A DNA stretch of 5,521 nucleotides from Aquificota bacterium (lineage in GTDB: Bacteria; Aquificota; Aquificia; Aquificales; Hydrogenothermaceae): positions 1 through 5,521 of the forward strand of contig JAADEU010000046.1 in the NCBI GenBank assembly GCA_013153235.1. Reading direction: 5' to 3'. Made by a program: the position numbers and the translations under genes. Under the pieces are notes generated by a model. It made no database searches and was not told the DNA's origin. It saw only the letters and a program-made list of their open reading frames with translations. This document shows, piece by piece, positions 1 to 5,521 of the stretch (position 1 is its first letter; each line of letters opens with the position of its first letter).

Positions 1-652
1 AATCAAAATTCAGCGACTGTACGATGATGCCTTTATGAAAAAATATCAGGTAAGAATCATTAATATCAAGATGTATAATACAGATATTGTTTTCATCTCT
101 AAGCTCAGGAGTATTCTTCTTTTCTGCTTCAGCAAGGTTTATAAGAGCAATACCTTCTGAATCTATGATATCAGGCTCAATACCTGCAAACTTCATCATT
201 TCCCTGATATTTTCAATCTCGTCTATCTTAGAGATCACAACCACTATGTAAAGTTCATCACCCTCTTCGTTTATTATGTCGTAGTCGTAGACGGTTGTTC
301 CTTTGAGACTCTTAATGTCCTCCCTGATGTTCCATTCAACAGCCTCTTCTATTTCCTTTGGGGACATTTTTGGGATTTTGATTGTTTTATACAGGGTGGA
401 ACCAATTGGAATACCAACGACCGCACTTTTTACACCTATATCTCTCTTTTCCATTTCTTCTCTGATAAGGCGTCCTGCTTCTTCTTTGTTATCTACCAGA
501 GACACCTCAAAAGGCATTACAGGAACAGCGTATCCTCCTACTGTTTTTTCCAGAACCGCTATCCTGGCAAAACCCCTGTCTATCTGGATTCCAACACCTA
601 ATTTTTCTCTTTGAAGGATACCAGCAATTTTTATTTTTTCTAACATATTCAT
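1..652 (-). CDS. pilM: Type IV pilus assembly PilM-like protein (N-terminal 217 residues, 3' end off window)
   Basis: PilM proteins are actin/FtsA-like cytoplasmic proteins that bind the N-terminal tail of PilN and link the inner-membrane PilN/PilO platform to the pilus motors. The visible 217 residues follow that fold. Residues 18-35 form the first phosphate-loop strand pair (LGVGIQIDRGFARIAVLE). Residues 77-92 (AVVGIPIGSTLYKTIK) and about 97-117 (SPKEIEEAVEWNIREDI and following) match the 'P-x-L-S-x-x-E-L-x-x-x-I' region. Residues 135-173 resemble the SHS2-type segment ending in AGIEPDIIDSEGIALINL. Residues 190-215 form a second phosphate-loop hairpin. Full PilM is about 350 residues, so roughly 60% is present. 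The ATG at 652 is chosen over the one at 646 because it lies 10 nt from the AAGGGG site. Both phosphate loops depart from the usual D-x-G pattern. The family call is from motif recognition only; GspL-like or another FtsA-fold protein is the alternative. Confidence 0.72.
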   Translation of the reverse strand, partial: MNMLEKIKIAGILQREKLGVGIQIDRGFARIAVLEKTVGGYAVPVMPFEVSLVDNKEEAGRLIREEMEKRDIGVKSAVVGIPIGSTLYKTIKIPKMSPKEIEEAVEWNIREDIKSLKGTTVYDYDIINEEGDELYIVVVISKIDEIENIREMMKFAGIEPDIIDSEGIALINLAEAEKKNTPELRDENNICIIHLDINDSYLIFFHKGIIVQSLNFD

Positions 653-662
653 TAACAGAAAA

Positions 663-668
663 CCCCTT
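663..668 (-). promoter_or_regulatory. Ribosome-binding site of the pilM-like gene
   Basis: The minus strand reads AAGGGG here, with 10 nt to the ATG at 652 and 16 nt to the in-frame ATG at 646. The spacing favours the upstream ATG. The match to AGGAGG is partial, so initiation may be weaker than for ppsA. Confidence 0.5.
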
Positions 669-677
669 TTTATGATT

Positions 678-683
678 AATATA
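678..683 (-). promoter_or_regulatory. Candidate -10 element for the pilM-like gene
   Basis: The minus strand reads TATATT, preceded directly by TG, in the roughly 40-nt gap between the ppsA terminator and the pilM-like start. It matches TATAAT at five of six positions. No convincing -35 box is found at 17 nt, where CTTCCC in the terminator stem would fall. The case rests mainly on position: a gene just beyond a strong terminator needs its own promoter or depends on read-through. This is a weak call in AT-rich sequence. Confidence 0.2.
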
Positions 684-692
684 CATTTTCGG

Positions 693-720
693 AAAAAAAA
701 GGGAAGGCTTTACCTTCCCT
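693..720 (-). terminator. Rho-independent terminator after ppsA
   Basis: Read on the minus strand, AGGGAAGG pairs perfectly with CCTTCCCT across a five-base loop (TAAAG), and a run of eight T follows. The stem starts 8 nt after the ppsA stop codon. The plus strand has no T run after the hairpin, so it should act in one direction only. It ends the ppsA transcript and separates it from the pilM-like gene. Confidence 0.92.
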
Positions 721-728
721 ATCATCAA

Positions 729-3161
729 TTATTGTAAACCGAGTTTCTTCTCTATTTCTGCTATTGCCTTTGTTGTTTTCAGTACCGCATCAGGGTTTAT
801 GGATATTGTATCAATACCCTGTTCCACAAGGAACTGGGCAAAATCAGGGTAGTCAGAAGGTCCCTGACCACATATTCCGATTTTTCTGCCCTTTTCTTTT
901 GCGGTTTTTATTACCTGGGCAATAAGTCTTTTTACAGCCTCGTTTCTCTCGTCGTACAGGTGGGCAACCAGTGATGAGTCCCTGTCAAGTCCCAGTGTAA
1001 GCTGGGTCAGGTCGTTTGAACCTATGGAAAATCCGTCAAAATGTTCTGCAAACTGGTCAGCCAGTACAACGTTTGATGGGAGCTCACACATCACATAGAC
1101 TTCCAGCCCGTTGTCCCCTTTCTTCAGGCCGTATTCTTCCATAACCTTCAGCACCTTTTCACCTTCCTCAGGGGTTCTGCAGAACGGCACCATCACCTTT
1201 ACATTTGTCAGTCCCATCTTGTTTCTCACCCTGAGGATTGCCTTACATTCAAGACCAAAGGCTTCTTTGAACTGTGGAGAGTAGTATCTGGATGCTCCCC
1301 TCCATCCTATCATCGGGTTCTCTTCAACAGGCTCAAAATGTTTACCACCTATCAGGTTGGCGTACTCGTTTGATTTGAAATCTGAAAATCTGACTATTAC
1401 AGGTTTTGGGTAGAATGCTGCAGCAATTCTTGCAATTCCGTATGACAGTTTTTTGATGTAGTACTCTTCCTTGTTGTCGTACCCAAATGTTTTGTCTTCT
1501 ATTATCCTTGCAAGTTCAGGGTCTTTTTCTTTTATCTCATCAAACTTTATCAGGGCAAGTGGGTGTATTCCTATGTAGTTGTTTATGATAAACTCCTCCC
1601 TTGCCAGTCCAACACCGGCGTTTGGAAGGAATGAGAAATCAAATGCCCCTTCAGGAGATGCAACGTTCATCATTATCGGGGTTTTTGTTTTTGGCAGTGT
1701 GTTTATATCAACCTCTTCCACTTCGTACTCTATCTGGCCGTCATAAACATAACCCACATCTCCTTCTGCACAGGAAACGGTAACCAGCTGGCCGTCTTTC
1801 AGAACTTCTGTTGCATTTCCTGCACCGACAACAGCAGGGACACCAAGCTCCCTGGCAACAATGGCGGCGTGACAGGTTCTACCTCCTCTGTTTGTAACAA
1901 TAGCAGCTGCCTGTTTCATTATCGGTTCCCAGTCAGGGTCTGTCATATCTGTAACAAGTACATCCCCTGGTTTAAAGTCCTTTGCATCCTCAAGGGAGTA
2001 CATCAGCTTTACATTACCTGTGGCAACCTTATCGCCAACGGCTATGCCCTGTACCAGAACCTTTTTCATCCTTTCTTCGTAAGGCTCTGTAATTTTGTAA
2101 ACGGTGATTTTTGAGTGGTCTTTCCTTGAGTGGATTGTTTCAGGCCTTGCCTGGACAATGAACAGCTCGTTAATTTCCCCGTCCTTTGCCCATTCCACAT
2201 CCATAGGTGTCCATTTGCCGTATTTATTTGAGTAGTACTCCTCAATTTTCATTATCCAGTCTGCAAGCTTAAGGACCTCTTCATCTGTCAGACAGAACTG
2301 CTTCTGTTTTTCTTCAGGGACTGCAACGATTTTCACCCTTTCTTCCTCAGTTGTGCCGTATACCATCTTGTGGGTCTTTTTACCCAGTTTTTTCTCAATT
2401 ATTGCCTCGTATCCCTGTTTGAATGTTGGTTTAAATACCAGCCATTCATCAGGTGTTACAGCTCCCTGAACGACCATTTCACCAAGTCCGTAAGAACCGT
2501 TTATCAGAACCACATCCTTGAATCCGCTTTCGGTGTCCAGTGAAAATCCAACTCCTGCAGCTGCAAGGTCAGAGCGGACCATCTTCTGTACGCCAACTGC
2601 AAGTCCAATGGAGAAGTGGTCAAATCCAAAGGATTCCCTGTAGGATATCGCCCTGTCAGTAAACAGGGATGCAAAGCAGTTCTTTATGGCTGTAAGAAGT
2701 GTTTCGTCACCTTTTATGTTGAGGTATGTCTCCTGCTGTCCTGCAAATGAAGCATCTGGCAGGTCTTCTGCCGTTGCAGATGAACGGACAGCCACATCAA
2801 CCCTGTGCTGACCGTACATGTCACTGAGCTGTGCATAGTACTCCAGTATTTGCTTTCTCAGGTCCTCAGGGAACTGACCGCCTTTTATCATCTCCCTGAT
2901 TGTAAGACCCCTTTTCTGCAGGTCAAACACATCATTTGGGTCAAGACCCTTGAGGGCCTCTTTGATTTTTTCCTTTAGATTATTGTGGTCAATAAAATAT
3001 CTGTATGCCTCTGCAGTAACTACATAACCCATTGGAATTTTGATTCCCATTGGAGAAAGCCCCTTTATCATTTCTCCAAGGGAAGCATTTTTACCGCCAA
3101 CCAGCTCAACATCTTCCATTCCAACTTCATTGAGCCAGACGACTAACTTTCTGTCGGACAT
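729..3161 (-). CDS. ppsA: Phosphoenolpyruvate synthase (pyruvate, water dikinase)
   Basis: PpsA makes phosphoenolpyruvate, AMP and phosphate from pyruvate, ATP and water in the cytoplasm; it is the entry to gluconeogenesis. All three domains are present in order. The ATP-binding domain spans about 1-345, with LVGGKNASLGEM at 20-31, VRSSATAEDLPDASFAGQQ at 125-143 and the closing VQARPET at 336-342. The swivelling phosphohistidine domain spans about 365-475, with GGRTCHAAIVARELGVPAVVG at 426-446; His431 is the phosphorylated residue and Thr429 matches the regulatory threonine of E. coli PpsA. The PEP/pyruvate barrel spans about 495-805, with VRFSDFKSNEY at 590-600, CELPSN at 692-697, SIGSNDLTQLTLGLDRDS at 712-729 and the catalytic-type Cys764 in GICGQGPSD. 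At 810 residues it is close to the E. coli length (792). It follows glyS by 28 nt with no terminator between them, so it is probably co-transcribed with glyQ-glyS. It appears intact. Confidence 0.97.
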   Translation of the reverse strand: MSDRKLVVWLNEVGMEDVELVGGKNASLGEMIKGLSPMGIKIPMGYVVTAEAYRYFIDHNNLKEKIKEALKGLDPNDVFDLQKRGLTIREMIKGGQFPEDLRKQILEYYAQLSDMYGQHRVDVAVRSSATAEDLPDASFAGQQETYLNIKGDETLLTAIKNCFASLFTDRAISYRESFGFDHFSIGLAVGVQKMVRSDLAAAGVGFSLDTESGFKDVVLINGSYGLGEMVVQGAVTPDEWLVFKPTFKQGYEAIIEKKLGKKTHKMVYGTTEEERVKIVAVPEEKQKQFCLTDEEVLKLADWIMKIEEYYSNKYGKWTPMDVEWAKDGEINELFIVQARPETIHSRKDHSKITVYKITEPYEERMKKVLVQGIAVGDKVATGNVKLMYSLEDAKDFKPGDVLVTDMTDPDWEPIMKQAAAIVTNRGGRTCHAAIVARELGVPAVVGAGNATEVLKDGQLVTVSCAEGDVGYVYDGQIEYEVEEVDINTLPKTKTPIMMNVASPEGAFDFSFLPNAGVGLAREEFIINNYIGIHPLALIKFDEIKEKDPELARIIEDKTFGYDNKEEYYIKKLSYGIARIAAAFYPKPVIVRFSDFKSNEYANLIGGKHFEPVEENPMIGWRGASRYYSPQFKEAFGLECKAILRVRNKMGLTNVKVMVPFCRTPEEGEKVLKVMEEYGLKKGDNGLEVYVMCELPSNVVLADQFAEHFDGFSIGSNDLTQLTLGLDRDSSLVAHLYDERNEAVKRLIAQVIKTAKEKGRKIGICGQGPSDYPDFAQFLVEQGIDTISINPDAVLKTTKAIAEIEKKLGLQ

Positions 3162-3169
3162 AATCTATT

Positions 3170-3175
3170 CCTCCT
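3170..3175 (-). promoter_or_regulatory. Strong ribosome-binding site of ppsA
   Basis: The minus strand reads AGGAGG, a full anti-16S match, 8 nt before the ATG at 3161. It fixes the ppsA start, which also agrees with the conserved N-terminus (VVWLNEVGMEDVELVGGKNAS). It is the strongest such site in the window and suggests high ppsA translation independent of glyS. Confidence 0.9.
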
Positions 3176-3189
3176 GATTATCCTAATTT

Positions 3190-5307
3190 TTAGGTTGTTA
3201 TCTTTGTAAAATCCGCTATTTTCATAAACATATCGTTTATTATTTTCATCAGGGAAAGTCTGTTGTTTCTTATTTTTTTATCCTCAACCATTACCATAAC
3301 ATTATCAAAAAATCTGTCTATGTACGGCTTGAGCTTTAACAGTTCCCCCAGTGCCCTGTCGTATTCCCTGTTGTTTATCTCTTCCTCAAATCTCTCTTTT
3401 ACCTGTCTGTAATGGGCATAAAGCTCTTTTTCCTCTTCCTGCTGAAGTATCTTTTCGTCAAATTCCCCTTCAAAGTTTTCCGGAATTATTCTCCCCACCC
3501 TTTTGAACACGGTCATTATATCTGTAAATTCAGGGTTTTTCTTAAGGCTCTGAAGACTTTTTACCTTAAGGTACATTCTGTACAGATTGCCGTTTCCTGC
3601 TGAAACTACGGCATTTATTACATCTGTATCAAATCCTTTTTCTTTCAGGTATGCAATAAATCTTGTTTTTATAAATTCAAGTATTTCAGGGATTAATCTC
3701 TCATCAAAATCCACTTTCCAGTTTTCCCTTCCCAGGGCAAAGTGGAGAATTTTAGTCCTGCGGGCTCTCTCCGATATCTCATCCAGTACTTTTTTAATGT
3801 CAAGGTCGATTTCCTTTTCCACCAGAATTCTGATTATACCTATGGCATTTCTCCTGACGCCAAATGGGTCTGCCGTTGCCTTTGGTTTTTCTCCGATGGA
3901 TATAAATGAGATTACCGTATCAAGCTTGTCTGCCAGTGCAAGGACAGTTCCTGTTTCCGTCCGGGGAAATTCATCATCTGAGGTTCTCGGCAGGTAATGC
4001 TCGTAAATTGCCCTTGCAACCTCCTCTTTTTCCCCCTGCTTCAGGGCATAATGCATACCCATAATCCCCTGAAGCTCGTCAAACTCCTTGACCATCTCTG
4101 TCAGAAGGTCGCATTTTGACAGCTTATTGGCCCTTTTCAGGTCTTCCTGATGGGACAGACCTGTCATCTCGGATATCAAAAGGGCTATACCGCCGTTCCT
4201 TTCTACCTTGTCAAGCATGCTCCCAAGCTTCTGGTGGAACTGGATACCTGCAAGTTTAGGATAAAACTCCTCAAGATTGTGTTTCAGGTCCTCCTCGTAG
4301 AAGAAAAGGGCGTCTTCCAGCCTTGCCCTGAGCACCTTTTCATAGCCTGCTTTTACCACATTTTTATCAGGAACAGAGGTGTTTGAGAATGCAAGGAACT
4401 TCGGTATAAGCTGTCCGTCTTTTTCAAAGTTAAAGTACCTCTGGTGAACCTTACATACCGTGATAATTACTTCCTTTGGCAGAACAAGGTACTCAGGGGA
4501 AAAGTCCCCAAGGATACCTACAGGAAATTCTGTAAGATTCACAACCTCATCAAGAAGCTCCAAATCCATGACAGGTGATGCATCCAGTGTTCTACCAAAA
4601 CCCTCTATCTGGGTTTTTATAGAATTTTCCCTTTCCTCATAACTTGCCAGCACAAAACCAAGCTTGGTTATCTCTTTATACGAAGAGGCATCGGGTATTT
4701 CCTTTCTTTCACCCCTTCCTGCAGGCTGGGTCATAAACCTGTGGAGATGGGTGTATCTGTCGGCCTTTACGCCGGCAATCTCAAATGGAACAACCTCATC
4801 ATCCAGCAGTGAGACTATCCATCTGATAGGTCGTGAGAATCTGTAGCCTGTAGAGTTCCATCTCATCGTTTTTGGGAAGGGAATCTTACCGATAAGCTCC
4901 GGAAGGCTGTCCTTTATGAACTGGCGTATATCCTTCCCCTCTATAACTATTTTTGCGGCTATGTACTTGCCCTTTTCATTTTCTATGACTTCAAGGTTTT
5001 CCACAGGAATATTATTTTTTGAAGCAAATGCCAGTGCCGCTTTTGTGTACCTTCCTTCACTGTCAACAGCGACCTTTAGGGGAGGTCCTATGACGGTCTT
5101 TTCTGTATCCGGCTCTTTTTCCTTCAGATTTTTTAACAGAAAACCTATTCTCCTTGGTGAGCCAAAAACTTCTATGTTTTCTGGTGTATCGTACCCAAAA
5201 TAATTTTCAAAAAGCTGTGGAATGTTTTTTCTAAAAAAATCTATAGCAACATTAACGGCTTTCGGGGGCAGTTCCTCTGTACCTATCTCAAGAAGAAACG
5301 TTTTCAT
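3190..5307 (-). CDS. glyS: Glycyl-tRNA synthetase beta subunit
   Basis: GlyS is the tRNA-binding subunit of the bacterial alpha2beta2 glycyl-tRNA synthetase, which attaches glycine to tRNA-Gly; the catalytic core is in GlyQ. Family landmarks run the whole length. They include the N-terminus FLLEIGTEELPPKAV (4-18), FPKTMRW (144-150), FSRPIRWIVSLLDD (157-170), LLDEVVNLTEFPVGILGDF (251-269), VHQRYF (288-292 region) and VLRARLEDALFFYEED (325-340). The HD-like central region has KCDLLTEMVKEFDELQGIMG (398-417) and ADPFGVRRNAIGIIRIL (479-495). The C-terminal DALR-type anticodon-binding region ends in FFDNVMVMVEDKKIRNNRLSLM (666-687). At 705 residues it is near the E. coli length (689) and shows no break. 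The start is the ATG inside the ATGA overlap with glyQ, with AAGGGAG 5 nt upstream, which predicts coupled translation and matched subunit amounts. The stop lies 28 nt before ppsA. Confidence 0.97.
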   Translation of the reverse strand: MKTFLLEIGTEELPPKAVNVAIDFFRKNIPQLFENYFGYDTPENIEVFGSPRRIGFLLKNLKEKEPDTEKTVIGPPLKVAVDSEGRYTKAALAFASKNNIPVENLEVIENEKGKYIAAKIVIEGKDIRQFIKDSLPELIGKIPFPKTMRWNSTGYRFSRPIRWIVSLLDDEVVPFEIAGVKADRYTHLHRFMTQPAGRGERKEIPDASSYKEITKLGFVLASYEERENSIKTQIEGFGRTLDASPVMDLELLDEVVNLTEFPVGILGDFSPEYLVLPKEVIITVCKVHQRYFNFEKDGQLIPKFLAFSNTSVPDKNVVKAGYEKVLRARLEDALFFYEEDLKHNLEEFYPKLAGIQFHQKLGSMLDKVERNGGIALLISEMTGLSHQEDLKRANKLSKCDLLTEMVKEFDELQGIMGMHYALKQGEKEEVARAIYEHYLPRTSDDEFPRTETGTVLALADKLDTVISFISIGEKPKATADPFGVRRNAIGIIRILVEKEIDLDIKKVLDEISERARRTKILHFALGRENWKVDFDERLIPEILEFIKTRFIAYLKEKGFDTDVINAVVSAGNGNLYRMYLKVKSLQSLKKNPEFTDIMTVFKRVGRIIPENFEGEFDEKILQQEEEKELYAHYRQVKERFEEEINNREYDRALGELLKLKPYIDRFFDNVMVMVEDKKIRNNRLSLMKIINDMFMKIADFTKITT

Positions 5308-5521
5308 TTATTCTCCCTTACCTCTCTTTTTAAAAGTGGATATCCAAGCTCTTCTCTGTGTTTTACAAATGCCTTTGCACACTCCCTTGCCAGATTTCTT
5401 ACCCTCCCGATAAAACGGGCCCTTTCATTTACAGACAGGGCTCCCCTTGCATCAAGGAGGTTAAATATATGGGAACATTTCAATGCGTAATCGTAGGCAG
5501 GGATAGGCAGGTTATTTTCTA
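5304..5521 (-). CDS. glyQ: Glycyl-tRNA synthetase alpha subunit (C-terminal 71 residues, 5' end off window)
   Basis: GlyQ carries the class II catalytic core that activates glycine and transfers it to tRNA-Gly in the alpha2beta2 enzyme. Only the tail is in the window, about a quarter of a protein usually near 300 residues. It matches the conserved C-terminus: PIPAYDYALKCSHIFNLLDA, then RGALSVNERARFIGRVRNLA, then a short helical tail with KHREELGYPLL. The TGA stop (5304-5306) overlaps the glyS ATG (5305-5307) as ATGA. The ATP and glycine site motifs lie beyond the right edge and cannot be judged, nor can the promoter of the unit. The immediate glyS neighbour makes the assignment secure. Confidence 0.95.
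   Translation of the reverse strand, partial: ENNLPIPAYDYALKCSHIFNLLDARGALSVNERARFIGRVRNLARECAKAFVKHREELGYPLLKREVRENK
5313..5319 (-). promoter_or_regulatory. Ribosome-binding site of glyS inside the glyQ 3' end
   Basis: The minus strand reads AAGGGAG, 5 nt before the glyS ATG and within the last codons of glyQ. Combined with the ATGA stop/start overlap, this is the usual arrangement for translational coupling, so GlyQ and GlyS should be made in similar amounts. Confidence 0.75.

Noticed and set aside
303..614. 103-codon plus-strand open frame
   Set aside because: It is antisense to the PilM-like gene, Ser/Ile/Pro-rich with no domain motif, and is a reading shadow.
693..720. Bidirectional terminator
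   Set aside because: The plus strand has no T run after the hairpin and no plus-strand gene reaches it.
507..728. 73-codon minus-strand open frame starting at 728
   Set aside because: It overlaps the terminator and the first part of the PilM-like gene in a different frame. Its product looks like no known protein, while the competing frame has clear PilM-type motifs and a ribosome-binding site.
3182..3194. CCTAA-TTT-TTAGG inverted repeat over the glyS stop codon, considered as a terminator
   Set aside because: The stem is only five base pairs, AT-rich, with a three-base loop and no T run after it on the minus strand. It is unlikely to stop transcription before ppsA.
3162..3205. GATAAT in the glyS-ppsA gap, considered as a ppsA -10 box
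   Set aside because: Transcription would start within or next to the AGGAGG site, removing the leader. The nearest -35-like TTTACA is about 22 nt away, which is too far.
3587..3997. 136-codon plus-strand open frame
   Set aside because: It lies wholly antisense to well-conserved glyS sequence, lacks a convincing ribosome-binding site, and is Ser/Phe-rich as expected from the reverse of Glu/Lys-rich coding.

Overview
The window is an ordinary-looking piece of bacterial chromosome in which every supported gene lies on the minus strand. It therefore reads from right to left: end of glyQ, complete glyS, complete ppsA, a rho-independent terminator, then the start of a PilM-like gene that runs off the left edge. 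No RNA gene, mobile element, CRISPR array or large repeat was seen. The plus-strand open frames all lie antisense to these genes.

Organism: the proteins are rich in Lys, Glu and Ile, which suits a thermophile. The two-subunit (alpha/beta) glycyl-tRNA synthetase is a bacterial trait. PEP synthase directly downstream of glyS recalls, from memory, the glyS-ppsA neighbourhood of Aquifex aeolicus. My best guess is a member of the Aquificota, perhaps the Hydrogenothermaceae (Persephonella or Sulfurihydrogenibium type). This is inference; I could not run a database comparison.

Layout: (a) 5304-5521 is the last 71 codons of glyQ, whose TGA overlaps the glyS ATG in an ATGA junction. (b) 3190-5307 is glyS, 705 codons. 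(c) A 28-nt gap with a strong AGGAGG ribosome-binding site leads into ppsA (729-3161, 810 codons). (d) 693-720 is a clean hairpin plus T8 terminator that closes the glyQ-glyS-ppsA unit. (e) About 40 nt later a weaker ribosome-binding site precedes a type IV pilus PilM-like gene (start at 652) of clearly lower GC.

How the genes fit together: GlyQ and GlyS form one enzyme that charges tRNA-Gly. PpsA converts pyruvate to PEP, the gluconeogenic step that an autotroph fixing carbon into pyruvate would need constantly. The three look like one housekeeping transcription unit. The PilM-like gene probably begins a separate pilus or secretion operon. The most unusual feature is that both glycine-containing nucleotide-binding motifs of the PilM-like protein look altered. 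I did not find a convincing new system.
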